From NCBI GenBank assembly GCA_016184365.1, contig JACPCW010000085.1, positions 1 to 64,000 of the forward strand: a stretch of DNA of 64,000 nucleotides. Direction: 5' to 3'. The stretch's first letter is position 1. Every line of letters starts with the position of its first letter. Below the pieces are notes generated by a model. It had not been told where the DNA came from. It worked only from the letters and a program-made list of their open reading frames with translations, and made no database searches. The position numbers and the translations under genes were made by a program. This DNA comes from Candidatus Rokuibacteriota bacterium. Lineage in GTDB: Bacteria; Methylomirabilota; Methylomirabilia; Rokubacteriales; CSP1-6. Below, one piece after another: positions 9,587 through 18,973 of this stretch.

Positions 9587-9980
9587 GAGGTATTCCTCCT
9601 TAGTGAGCGCGCTCCCGGCGCCCGACCGGGAAGTCGCAGTACCACCGAGAGAGTCGCCGCGGGCCCACCCACCCGCCCTCGGTCTGCACTCTACATGTTG
9701 TGGCGGGCGGAATCTATCACGCATGATGTAGCGTCCGTCAAGAAAAAAGCTGTCCACAGCCATCCACCTCGCATCCCACGGATCGTCCACCGCCGGCGCG
9801 TGCGCGAACCACCGCGCCACGACGACGGTTTTCGCCGGTCGCGGGCGATCCATCCACAGCCGGCTGTGCATCGAATGGCAGGGCGCGGGCCACGCGCCGG
9901 ACCGGCCGGAGCGTCGTGATATCTTCGGAGCGCTGCCACCTCTTGAGCGCCTGCGGTTCGGGGCGAAGGAGAACTCACGC

Positions 9981-11309
9981 ATGAGATCGGGCATCGCGAC
10001 GGCGGCGTTCGTCTGGGTGACGACGTCTTCCGCGCTCGTGCAGGCGCAGGCTCCACCGCCGCCACCGCCGCCACCGGTCCAGGACATCGCCGCCGGACGG
10101 CAGATCACCGTCGACGAAGCGCTCGCGGTCGCCCTCGACGGCCAGCCGAACATCGTCGCCCGCATCGCGGACTACGACGCGGCCCGGCTGCGTGTCGACC
10201 AGGCGCTCTCGCCGCTCCTCCCGCAGCTCACCGGCACCTGGACCGCCGCGCGCGCGCAGAACGTGTCGACCACCGAGGCGTCGCTGACGACGCGCGAGCG
10301 CACGATCACCGCATGGAGTACGTCCACCATCGCGCGCGTCTCCCTGTCGCAGGTGCTCTTCGACTTCGGCAAGACGTTCGCCAGCGTGAACGCGGCGCGG
10401 GCCCTCGCCGACGTGTCGCTCGAAGAGCTCGAGCTCCAGCGCCAGCTCATCGCGCTCGCGGTGAAGGAGTCGTACACCAACATCCTCTTCGGACAGCGCG
10501 TGATCCGGGTGAACCAGCAGGCGCAGGAGCGCGCCGAGCTGAACCTCCGGTCCGCGCGCGGCTTCTTCGACGTCGGCACGCGGCCGAAGTCGGACGTGAC
10601 GCGCGCCGAAGTCGACGTCGCCAACGCGCGCGTCGACGTGATCCGGGCCCGGAACTTCGAGCGCAGCGCGCGCGTCGCCCTGAACGTCGCGATGGGCATC
10701 GCCGCCGACACGCCGACGCAGGTCGTCGACAACCTCGCGTACCAGCCGCTGGCGCTCGACCGCGCCCGGCTGCAGACCGACGCGCTCCGCCATCGGCCGG
10801 AGCTGCGGCAGGCCAAGCTCCGCGCCGACAGCGCCGAGGCGCTCGCGAAGCGCGCGTTCCTCGACTTCCTCCCGGACATCACGGGCACCGGCTTCTACGG
10901 CGCGAGCCGCGCGGACATGAACGAGATCTGGGAGCTCGGCCTGAACCTCAACTGGCCGCTGTTCGACGGCGGCAACCGGATCGCGCGGTACCGCGAGGCG
11001 CGCGCCAACTTCGACGCCGCCCGAGCGCGCGTCAAGGCGCAGGAGCTCGACATCTCGCGCGAGGTCGACCAGGCGATCATCGCCGTCGAGGAAGCCCAGG
11101 AGCGGATCCAGGCGGCCCAGAAGGCCGTCGAGTCCGCGCAGGAGAACTTCCGGCTCGCGCAGGGCCGGTTCGACGCGGGGGTCGGCACCATCCTGGAACT
11201 GACGGACGCCCAGCTCGAGCTCACGCGCGCCCAGAACCTCGAGGCCCAGGCCCTCGCCGACAATCGGATCGCGCTCGCGCGTCTCGAACGGTTCGTCGGC
11301 CGACGCTGA
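9981..11309 (+). CDS. TolC family outer membrane efflux protein
   Basis: signal peptide, ITVDEALAVALDGQPNIVARIADYDAARLRVDQALSPLLPQLTGT..., long coiled coils; start of efflux operon. Confidence 0.88.
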   Translation: MRSGIATAAFVWVTTSSALVQAQAPPPPPPPPVQDIAAGRQITVDEALAVALDGQPNIVARIADYDAARLRVDQALSPLLPQLTGTWTAARAQNVSTTEASLTTRERTITAWSTSTIARVSLSQVLFDFGKTFASVNAARALADVSLEELELQRQLIALAVKESYTNILFGQRVIRVNQQAQERAELNLRSARGFFDVGTRPKSDVTRAEVDVANARVDVIRARNFERSARVALNVAMGIAADTPTQVVDNLAYQPLALDRARLQTDALRHRPELRQAKLRADSAEALAKRAFLDFLPDITGTGFYGASRADMNEIWELGLNLNWPLFDGGNRIARYREARANFDAARARVKAQELDISREVDQAIIAVEEAQERIQAAQKAVESAQENFRLAQGRFDAGVGTILELTDAQLELTRAQNLEAQALADNRIALARLERFVGRR

Positions 11310-11364
11310 CCCCGGCCCGCGCCGGGACTTAGAATAAGGGTGGGGTTTCCCACCGTCTAACGCC

Positions 11365-13062
11365 ATGAAGCTCATGAAACGTCTCCTGTCCGTCCTCCTC
11401 GTCGCCCTCGCCGTCGGCGCCGGCGTCTGGGGCTACCTGGCCACCCAGAGCCGCGGCAACGCGCCGAAATACCGGCTGGGCCGGGTCGAGCGGGGCCCGC
11501 TGACCGCCGCCGTCTCGGCGAGCGGCAACCTCGCCGCCGTGACCACCGTCCAGGTCGGCAGCCAGATCTCGGGACAGATCAAGGAGCTGCGGGCGGACTT
11601 CAACTCCGCGGTCAAGCGCGGTCAGGTGATCGCGCGCATCGATCCGGAGATCTTCGTCGCCAAGGTCAACCAGGCGCGGGCCGAGGTCGAGTCGGCGCGC
11701 GCGTCGGTCCTCAACCAGCAGGCGCAGGTCGAGCGGGCGAAGGCCGACGTCGAGAACGCCCGGTCGACCGCCGTGGAGGCGCGCGCCCAGACGGCGAAGG
11801 CGCAGGTCGCGGTGCTCGACGTGCGGCGCGACCTCGAGCGCAAGGGGCAGCTCTTCCGGCGCGATCTCATCGCGAAGAGCGAGCTCGACAGCGCGCAGGC
11901 CGCGTACGACTCCGCGCAGGCCCAGCACGATTCGACGAAGGCGAAAGAGCAGTCGCTCGCCGCCGCCATCGGCTCCGCCCAGGCGCAGCTGCGCGTGGCG
12001 GAGGCCCAACTCCAGGCGGCGCGCGCGCAGGTGCAGCAGCGGCAGGCCGCGCTCCAGCAGTCGCAGGTCGATCTCGACCACACGACGATCCGGGCGCCCG
12101 TGGACGGCGTGGTCGTCTCGCGCCAGGTCGACGTCGGCCAGACCGTCGCCGCGAGCCTCCAGGCGCCGACGCTCTTCACGATCGCCCAGGACCTCACCAA
12201 GATGCAGGTGGACACGAGCGTCGATGAAGCCGACATCGGCCGCATCAAGCTGAACGACGCGGCCACGTTCACGGTCGACGCGTTTCCCGGAACTACGTTC
12301 CGCGGCACGGTCACCCAGATCCGCAAGGCCGCGCAGATCGTCCAGAACGTCGTCACCTATACGGTCGTCGTCGGAGTCGAGAATCCGGGCGGCCGGCTGC
12401 TGCCCGGCATGACGGCGAACGTGAAGCTCATCGTCGCGGAGAAGCCGAGCGTCGTGAAGGTCCCGAACGCGGCGCTCCGCTTCCGGCCGAGCGGCCAGGA
12501 CGGCGGCCCCGCCGGTCAGCCGGCGGCCCGGGGCACCGGCGAAGGCCGCGGCGCCGGCGGCGGCGAAGCGCGCGGCGGCGGCGAAAGCGGCGGCCCGCGC
12601 CCCACGCCCGAACAGATCCGCGAACGGCTCGTGCAAGGTCTGAACCTCACGGCCGAGCAGCAGCGAAAACTCGATCCGATTCTGGAGGACAGCCGGCAGC
12701 AGATCATGGCGTTGCGCGGCGGTGACCTGTCCGAGGCGGATCGCCGCTCGCGCGGGACTCGGATCCGCGAGGCGAGCCGCGCCCGTATCCGCGAATTCCT
12801 CACGCCGGAGCAGCAGGCCAAGTACGACCAGATGACCGGCAGCGCGGATGCCGCGCGCAGCGGCGTCCCCGGGCGCGTGTTCGTGCTCGGTCCGGACGGC
12901 AAGCCGGCGCCCGTCCAGATCACGCTGGGGATCACCGACGGCGCCGTGACCGAGGTCCTTCGCGGCGACCTGAAGGAAGGCCAGGAAGTGGTCGTCGGCG
13001 CGAGCGGCCCGGCCGGCCGGCCGGCCGGCGGAGGCGGGAGCGCACCGCGCCTGAGGCTCTAG
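11365..13062 (+). CDS. MacA/HlyD-type periplasmic adaptor with inserted LTxxQ segment
   Basis: [65 protein letters not shown]; insert [13 protein letters not shown]...[12 protein letters not shown]. Confidence 0.88.
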   Translation: MKLMKRLLSVLLVALAVGAGVWGYLATQSRGNAPKYRLGRVERGPLTAAVSASGNLAAVTTVQVGSQISGQIKELRADFNSAVKRGQVIARIDPEIFVAKVNQARAEVESARASVLNQQAQVERAKADVENARSTAVEARAQTAKAQVAVLDVRRDLERKGQLFRRDLIAKSELDSAQAAYDSAQAQHDSTKAKEQSLAAAIGSAQAQLRVAEAQLQAARAQVQQRQAALQQSQVDLDHTTIRAPVDGVVVSRQVDVGQTVAASLQAPTLFTIAQDLTKMQVDTSVDEADIGRIKLNDAATFTVDAFPGTTFRGTVTQIRKAAQIVQNVVTYTVVVGVENPGGRLLPGMTANVKLIVAEKPSVVKVPNAALRFRPSGQDGGPAGQPAARGTGEGRGAGGGEARGGGESGGPRPTPEQIRERLVQGLNLTAEQQRKLDPILEDSRQQIMALRGGDLSEADRRSRGTRIREASRARIREFLTPEQQAKYDQMTGSADAARSGVPGRVFVLGPDGKPAPVQITLGITDGAVTEVLRGDLKEGQEVVVGASGPAGRPAGGGGSAPRLRL

Positions 13063-13064
13063 CC

Positions 13065-13799
13065 GTGTCGCTGATCGTCACCCGCGACCTGGTGAAGGAT
13101 TACCGGCTCGGTCCCCACACCGTCCACGCGCTGCGCGGGGTGTCCAGCACGATCGAGCGCGGCGACTTCGTCGCCGTCATGGGCCCGTCGGGATCCGGCA
13201 AGTCGACGTTCATGAACATCCTCGGCTGCCTCGACACCCCGACATCCGGCGAGTACGTGCTCGACGGCGAGAACGTCGCGACGCTCTCGCGGGACCAGCT
13301 CGCGCGCATCCGGAACTCGAAGATCGGGTTCGTCTTCCAGCAGTTCAACCTGCTCCCGCGCACGTCGGCGCTCGACAACGTCGAGCTCCCCCTGCTCTAC
13401 GCGGGCGCCGCAGCGCGCGACCGCCGCACGCGCGCGCACGACTGCCTGAACGCCGTCGGCCTGGCCGATCGCGCGGATCATCATCCGAGCCAGCTGTCCG
13501 GCGGCCAGCAGCAGCGGGTCGCCATCGCGCGGTCGCTGGTCAACGACCCGGCCGTGATCCTCGCCGACGAGCCGACCGGGAACCTCGACTCGCGGACGAG
13601 CTACGAGATCCTGGCGCTCATGCAGCGGCTGAACCGCGACGGGCTCACGATCGTGGTCGTGACGCACGAGCGCGACATCGCGCTGTGCGCGGGCCGGACG
13701 ATCACGTTCCGCGACGGGCGCGTGCAGACCGACGAGCGCAACCGGTCGCCGGTCGACGCCGCGGCCGTGCTCCCGACGCTCGAGGAAGTGCCGGCATGA
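13065..13799 (+). CDS. ABC transporter ATP-binding protein (MacB/LolD type)
   Basis: Walker [25 protein letters not shown] signature, [12 protein letters not shown] Walker B. Confidence 0.92.
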   Translation: MSLIVTRDLVKDYRLGPHTVHALRGVSSTIERGDFVAVMGPSGSGKSTFMNILGCLDTPTSGEYVLDGENVATLSRDQLARIRNSKIGFVFQQFNLLPRTSALDNVELPLLYAGAAARDRRTRAHDCLNAVGLADRADHHPSQLSGGQQQRVAIARSLVNDPAVILADEPTGNLDSRTSYEILALMQRLNRDGLTIVVVTHERDIALCAGRTITFRDGRVQTDERNRSPVDAAAVLPTLEEVPA

Positions 13800-15028
13800 A
13801 CCTCCTCCAGACGATGCGCATCGCGCTCGGCGCGCTCCGCGTCAACAAGCTGCGCAGCGCGCTCACCATGCTCGGCATCATCATCGGCGTCGGCGCCGTC
13901 ATCGCGATGGTCTCCGTCGGCTCGGGCGCGCAGGCGCGCGTGGCGGAGCAGATCCAGAGCCTCGGCTCGAACCTCATCATCATCCTGTCCGGCAGCGTGA
14001 CCTCCGGCGGCCTCCGCATGGGCCACGGCAGCCAGCTGACGATCACCGAGGACGACGCGTACGCGGTCCAGCGCGAGATCGGCATCGTCCAGGTCGCGGC
14101 GCCGTCAACGCGGGGCACCGCCCAGGTCGTCTACGGCAACCTCAACTGGTCCACCGTGATCCAGGGCGTGACGCCGGAGTACTTCGAGGCGCGTGACTGG
14201 GCGATCGACGCGGGCCGCGCGTTCACGAGCGAAGAGAACGACGGTGCGATGAAGGTCGCCGTCGTCGGTCAGACGACCGCGATGAACCTCTTCGGCGACA
14301 CCGATCCGCTCGGTCAGATCATCCGCGTGAAGAAGGTGCCGTTCACCGTCGTCGGGATGCTGGCGCGCAAGGGTCAGAGCAGCTGGGGCCAGGACCAGGA
14401 CGACATCATCATGATGCCGATCTCGACGGCGAAGAAGAAGGTGATCGGGCGCCCCAACGCAAACCCGCGCGCCGTGAACGCGATCTCCGTGAAGGTCCGT
14501 GCCGGCGAGGACATGTCGGACGCCGAAGAGCAGATTCGCGGACTGCTCCGCCAGCGCCACAGGCTCCAGGCCTACCAGGACGACGACTTCTGGCTCCGCA
14601 ACCTCTCGGAGGTGCTCCAGACGCAGGAGGAGTCGTCGAAGGTGATGACGTACCTGCTCGCCGCCATCGCGTCGATCTCGCTGCTGATCGGCGGCATCGG
14701 CATCATGAACATCATGCTCGTGTCGGTCACGGAGCGGACGCGCGAGATCGGACTGCGCATGGCGGTCGGCGCGCGCGGCCGCGACATCCTCACGCAGTTC
14801 CTCGTCGAGGCCGTGACGCTGTCGCTGATCGGCGGCGCCATCGGCATCGGGCTCGGGCTCGGCGGGTCGGAAGCGCTCAGCTACTACTTCGGCTGGCGCA
14901 CGCTCGTGTCACCGGAAGCGATCGCGATGGCGTTCGGCTTCGCGGCGACGATCGGAGTGTTCTTCGGCTTCTATCCGGCGCGCAAGGCCGCGCGCCTCGA
15001 TCCGATCGAAGCGCTGCGGTACGAGTAG
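13796..15028 (+). CDS. ABC transporter permease (MacB/FtsX family)
   Basis: [46 protein letters not shown]...; FtsX C-terminal domain [24 protein letters not shown] overlap with ATPase gene. Confidence 0.92.
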   Translation: MNLLQTMRIALGALRVNKLRSALTMLGIIIGVGAVIAMVSVGSGAQARVAEQIQSLGSNLIIILSGSVTSGGLRMGHGSQLTITEDDAYAVQREIGIVQVAAPSTRGTAQVVYGNLNWSTVIQGVTPEYFEARDWAIDAGRAFTSEENDGAMKVAVVGQTTAMNLFGDTDPLGQIIRVKKVPFTVVGMLARKGQSSWGQDQDDIIMMPISTAKKKVIGRPNANPRAVNAISVKVRAGEDMSDAEEQIRGLLRQRHRLQAYQDDDFWLRNLSEVLQTQEESSKVMTYLLAAIASISLLIGGIGIMNIMLVSVTERTREIGLRMAVGARGRDILTQFLVEAVTLSLIGGAIGIGLGLGGSEALSYYFGWRTLVSPEAIAMAFGFAATIGVFFGFYPARKAARLDPIEALRYE

Positions 15029-15038
15029 CGACCATTGA

Positions 15039-15106
15039 GCTGGGGGCCCCGAAATGGCCCCCAGACCCCCAGCGCTCGGAGCGCCCCGGGTTCCCCGGGG
15101 CGCTCC
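15039..15106 (+). repeat. dispersed G/C-tract double-hairpin repeat, family R1 copy A
   Basis: GCTGGGGGCCCCGAAATGGCCCCCAGACCCCCAGCGCTCGGAGCGCCCCGGGTTCCCCGGGGCGCTCC; near-identical to 23521-23589 (reverse) and related to ~50505-50575. Confidence 0.85.
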
Positions 15107-15115
15107 GCGATCCAG

Positions 15116-16054
15116 TCAGTTTCCGCTCGGCCGGTCCTGTTCCTTCTGCTGCAGCCCCGCCTCCGGCACGAGCGCCGGACTGGCCGCGGGCTCGCTGACG
15201 ACCGCCATGGTCGTCCCGTCCTGGTAAATCACGACGCGCGTCCCGGGCCGCACGGTCGTGACCGACACCGGCCGGCGATCGACGTAGACGACCGTCTCCG
15301 GCGTCGTGCGGTACGCGCGGCCGTCGTTCAGCACGATGACACCGGGCTGATCGACGCGCACGACCGTGCCGCGCGCGACCTCGTTCATCGGCACCCACTC
15401 GCCGCGCGAGCCGCTGAACGGACGCACGGACCGGATCACCACGTGCGTGCCCGGCTTGAGCGTCGACAGCAGGACCGGGTCGACGCCATTCCGCAGCACC
15501 TGGGTGTCGTCGGTGAGCCGGACCTTCCGCCCGTCGTCGAAGATGATCGAGCGGCCGACGTCGTCAGCGCGTACGACGTAGCCGCTCGTCTCGAACGCCG
15601 GGCCGACCGCCACCGTCGACGGCGGCGTCACCACGGTCGTCCCCGGCGACATCACCACCGTGCCCGGCGGCGTCACGACGGCGCCCACCGGCGGCGGGGG
15701 CGGCGGCACGACGGCGATCGTCGGGCCCGACGGCGGCATCGTCGTGACGTGCCCCATCGCCGCGCGCGAGCCGGCGTCCGAGAGCAGGACGTAACGGCCG
15801 TCACGCAGCGCCACCGGCTGCGCGGAATACAGCGCCACGGTCGTACCCTGGTTCAGCGAGCTCAGAAGCATGCGCTGGTTGTTGCTGATGATGACCGTGT
15901 CCGCCGTCGTCTGGAACATCCGGCCGTCCTGGAACACGACCACGCCCGCCGACGGGTCGATCCGCAGCACGCTGCCGGTGTAGACCTGCTGAGCCGCCAC
16001 GCCCGTCACGACGACGAGGACGAGGGCGACGGCCATCGTCGCGATCCTCCGCAT
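15116..16054 (-). CDS. exported protein with three degenerate ~60-aa DGR-type repeats
   Basis: signal peptide MRRIATMAVALVLVVVTGVAAQ; repeated (V)LRIDPSAGVVVFQDGR.../VVRADDVGRSIIFDDGR.../VVRVDQPGVIVLNDGR... Confidence 0.6.
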   Translation of the reverse strand: MRRIATMAVALVLVVVTGVAAQQVYTGSVLRIDPSAGVVVFQDGRMFQTTADTVIISNNQRMLLSSLNQGTTVALYSAQPVALRDGRYVLLSDAGSRAAMGHVTTMPPSGPTIAVVPPPPPPVGAVVTPPGTVVMSPGTTVVTPPSTVAVGPAFETSGYVVRADDVGRSIIFDDGRKVRLTDDTQVLRNGVDPVLLSTLKPGTHVVIRSVRPFSGSRGEWVPMNEVARGTVVRVDQPGVIVLNDGRAYRTTPETVVYVDRRPVSVTTVRPGTRVVIYQDGTTMAVVSEPAASPALVPEAGLQQKEQDRPSGN

Positions 16055-16164
16055 GATGTGCCCCCTTCTTGTAAACCTGTCGCTCGCGGCCCGTCGGGTC
16101 CAGACCGATGCATGACGCCAGGTGCAATGCCACGGCCAGCAGTGGCGTCTGTTATCGTCGGCCC

Positions 16165-16659
16165 ATGGCCCGGGCACGGAAACCCGCGAAGCGCGTACCG
16201 TCGAGCGCGCCGCGCCGGAAGGCGCCCCGCCGCACGACGGAAGCGCCGTCGGTGCTTCCCATGTACGAGATGGCGCTGCTCGAGCTCGCGCAGCGGTTGT
16301 CGGCCATCGCGGCCGAAGACGAGCCGCCCGGGACGTCGTTGCGGGGCGCGCTCGAGAGGGTCGTTGCGAGCTACGCCCGCGGGGGCGCGCTCGCGAAGCT
16401 CGTCGCCGACGCGTGGCGTGCCGCCACGACGGACAAGCGTGCGGCGCTGTCGCTCGCGTGGGCGCGCGAGCAGCTGCGGCTGGCCGTCGCCGACGTGCTC
16501 GCGCGCGAAGCGAAGGGCGGCCGTCTGCGCGCCGACCTGCCGCTCGACGCCGTCGCGTGGGTCGTCCTCGCGGGCGCCGAAGCGGTCATGCACGAGCTGC
16601 CGGAACGCGCGGTCGATCGCATCGACACGCTGCTCGCGCTCGTCGAGCCGCCGCGCTAG
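16165..16659 (+). CDS. TetR C-terminal-domain-like protein lacking an obvious HTH
   Basis: MARARKPAKRVPSSAPRRKAPRRTTEAPSVLPMYEMALLELAQRLSAIAAEDEPPGTSLRGALERVVASYA...; helical ligand-domain-like sequence. Confidence 0.45.
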   Translation: MARARKPAKRVPSSAPRRKAPRRTTEAPSVLPMYEMALLELAQRLSAIAAEDEPPGTSLRGALERVVASYARGGALAKLVADAWRAATTDKRAALSLAWAREQLRLAVADVLAREAKGGRLRADLPLDAVAWVVLAGAEAVMHELPERAVDRIDTLLALVEPPR

Positions 16660-16670
16660 AGTTGGTCGCG

Positions 16671-17405
16671 ATGCGGCGCCTCCTCCTCGCGATGCTCGTG
16701 CTCCTCGGCGGTCCGCTCGTCGCGCTGGCCCAGAGTCCCGCCGACGAGGCGCTCCGGCTGATCACGGCGTACCACGAAGATCCCACGCGGATCGACCGGG
16801 CGCGCGACCTGCTCGAGCAGGCGCTCACGCGCGAACGTCGCCTCGAGACGCTCGTCACGCTGTCGCGCGTCCATCTCCTCGTCGGCGACATTCGCGCGAC
16901 GTCGACGGATGACAAGCTCGCCGCGTACGAGCGCGGCCGGGACCTCGGCAAGCGCGCGATCGAGCTCGCGCCGAAGAACGAGGACGCGCATTTCTGGTAC
17001 GTCGCGAACACCGGCCGGTGGGGGCAGACGAAAGGCGTGGTGCGCTCGCTGTTCCTGCTGCCGACCGTCCGCGAAGAGCTCGACATCCTGTTCCAGCTCA
17101 ACCCGAGCTCCCCGCGGACGCTCAACGTCTCCGCCAACGTGCTGTTCGAGGTGCCCGGCCTGCTCGGCGGCGATCGCGCCAAGGCCGAGGAACAGTGGAA
17201 GAAGGCGCTCCAGCTCGACCCCCACTACACGATCGTCCGCGTCGACTACGCGAAGCTCCTGATCAAGACGGGCCGCTACGACGACGCGCGCCGCGAGCTC
17301 ACGCACGTGATCGACGAGAAGGCGCCGACGAACCGCGCCGACTGGGTCATGCGCGACGTGCCGCGGGCGAAGACCCTGCTGGAGTCCATCAAGGGCAAGA
17401 AGTGA
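16671..17405 (+). CDS. exported TPR-repeat protein
   Basis: signal peptide, YERGRDLGKRAIELAPKNEDAHFWYVANTGRW, AEEQWKKALQLDPHYTIVRVDYAKLLIKTGRYDDARRELTHV. Confidence 0.7.
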   Translation: MRRLLLAMLVLLGGPLVALAQSPADEALRLITAYHEDPTRIDRARDLLEQALTRERRLETLVTLSRVHLLVGDIRATSTDDKLAAYERGRDLGKRAIELAPKNEDAHFWYVANTGRWGQTKGVVRSLFLLPTVREELDILFQLNPSSPRTLNVSANVLFEVPGLLGGDRAKAEEQWKKALQLDPHYTIVRVDYAKLLIKTGRYDDARRELTHVIDEKAPTNRADWVMRDVPRAKTLLESIKGKK

Positions 17406-18061
17406 AGGCGCCCGTCAGGATCGGCGAGATCATCCGCCGGCTGACGAAGAGCGCGCCGGCGTGGAACGCCACGGCGATCACGCGCATCAAGGCCGCACAG
17501 GACGATCCGTTTCGCGTCCTGATCGCCTGCATCCTGTCGCTGCGCACGCAGGACACGACGACCGGGCCCGCGGCCGAGCGGCTCTTCGCCCTCGCCGGCA
17601 CGCCCGAGACGATGCGGCGCGTGCCGGCGACGCGGATCGAGCGTGCGATCTATCCGGTCGGCTTCTACCGCACGAAGGCGCGCGTGATCCGCGAGATCTG
17701 CCGCGAGCTGATCGAGCGCTTCGGCCGCCGCGTGCCCGACACGATCGACGAGCTCCTGACGTTACCGGGCGTGGGCCGCAAGACCGCGAACCTCGTCGTG
17801 ACGATCGGCTACGGCAAGCCCGGGATCTGCGTCGACACGCACGTGCATCGCATCTCGAACCGCTTCGGCTATGTCCGGACGCGCGCGCCGGAGGACACGG
17901 AGATGGCGCTGCGCGCGGCCCTGCCCCGCCGGTACTGGATCGGCTACAACGACCTGCTGGTCACGTTCGGCCAGAACGTGTGCACGCCGATCTCGCCGAA
18001 GTGCTCGCTCTGCCCGGTGCGCCCGCTGTGCCGGCGCGTCGGCGTGACGTCGGCGCGCTGA
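17402..18061 (+). CDS. nth: endonuclease III
   Basis: DPFRVLIACILSLRTQDTTT; HhH LTLPGVGRKTANLVV; DTHVHRISNRFGYV; CxxxxxxCxxC FeS motif CTPISPKCSLCPVRPLC. Confidence 0.9.
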   Translation: MKAPVRIGEIIRRLTKSAPAWNATAITRIKAAQDDPFRVLIACILSLRTQDTTTGPAAERLFALAGTPETMRRVPATRIERAIYPVGFYRTKARVIREICRELIERFGRRVPDTIDELLTLPGVGRKTANLVVTIGYGKPGICVDTHVHRISNRFGYVRTRAPEDTEMALRAALPRRYWIGYNDLLVTFGQNVCTPISPKCSLCPVRPLCRRVGVTSAR

Positions 18062-18917
18062 CCGGACGGAGCCGCCGGAGCGCCGCGAGGTTGCGCCGAT
18101 CGGCGAGCGGCTCCGGCTCTTTCGGCGTCTCCAGCACCTTCGGCACGCGTCGAAATCGTGAATCGTTGAGCAGCCATCCGAACGGCCGGAGGCCGAGAAA
18201 CCCGCGGCCGATGTGCTCGTGCCGGTCGAGACCGGAGCCCAGGCCGGCCTTCGCGTCGTTCAGGTGGAACGCGAGCACACGTCCGAGACCGACCTCGCGC
18301 GCGCATTCGGCCGTCGCACGGCGCCAGCCCTCGTCCGTGCGGATGTCGTAACCCGCCGCGAACAGATGACAGGTGTCGATGCACACGCCGAGACGCTCGG
18401 GCCGGCGCGCCCGGCGGATCATCGCGCCGAGCTCGGCGAAGCTCTTGCCGAGACAGCCGCCCGCGCCCGCCGTGTTCTCGAGCGCGATCTTCACGCGATA
18501 GCCGGCCGTCCGCGCCGTCACCTCGTCCAGCGCCGCGACGACGCGGTCGAGTCCCGCCTCGACGCCGAGGCCCATGTGCGAGCCGGGATGGATCACGACG
18601 GAGGCGAGGCCGAGCGCCTCGGCGCGCTCGAGCTCGTCGGTGAACGCGTCGACCGCCTGGCGCCACGGCGCGGGCCCGGGCGTCGCGAGGTTCACGAGGT
18701 AGCTGGCGTGCGCGAACACGTGGCGAATCCCGGTCGCGCGCCGGGTCGCGCGAAACAGCCGCACGTCGTCGTCGGCCATCGGCCTGGCCGCCCACTGCCG
18801 GTGGTTTTTCAGGAAGACCTGCACGGCGCCGCAGGCGAGCGCCTGTCCGCGCTCGAGGGCCAGCGCGAGGCCGCCGGCGATGGACATGTGGGCCCCGATC
18901 TCGTCGTAAGTCCTCAT
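17961..18917 (-). CDS. nfo: deoxyribonuclease IV (AP endonuclease)
   Basis: MRTYDEIGAHMSIAGGLALALERG; QVFLKNHRQW; FAHASYLVNLA; VIHPGSHMG; CIDTCHLFAAGYDIRT; HLNDAKAGLGSGLDRHEHIGRG. Confidence 0.88.
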   Translation of the reverse strand: MRTYDEIGAHMSIAGGLALALERGQALACGAVQVFLKNHRQWAARPMADDDVRLFRATRRATGIRHVFAHASYLVNLATPGPAPWRQAVDAFTDELERAEALGLASVVIHPGSHMGLGVEAGLDRVVAALDEVTARTAGYRVKIALENTAGAGGCLGKSFAELGAMIRRARRPERLGVCIDTCHLFAAGYDIRTDEGWRRATAECAREVGLGRVLAFHLNDAKAGLGSGLDRHEHIGRGFLGLRPFGWLLNDSRFRRVPKVLETPKEPEPLADRRNLAALRRLRPVSAPTSRRRAGTAGAPGRASTSARSACTRSGRT

Positions 18918-18973
18918 TCCGTCGAGTATACTTGCGCCATCCGAACCACTCCGCCATCGAACCGGGAGCCTCA

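Noticed and set aside
9686-9701. Possible NrdR box (CACTCTACATGTTGTG) upstream of nrdJ
   Set aside because: Only the ACATGT core is symmetric; poor match to the conserved NrdR box, so not called.
9586-10165. N-terminal extension of the 1412-aa nrdJ ORF
   Set aside because: No conserved residues; a strong SD and ATG at 9586 mark the true start, and the extension overlaps the tolC gene on the other strand.
9975-11375. 466-aa antisense ORF over tolC
   Set aside because: Low-complexity shadow ORF; tolC on the plus strand has clear family features.
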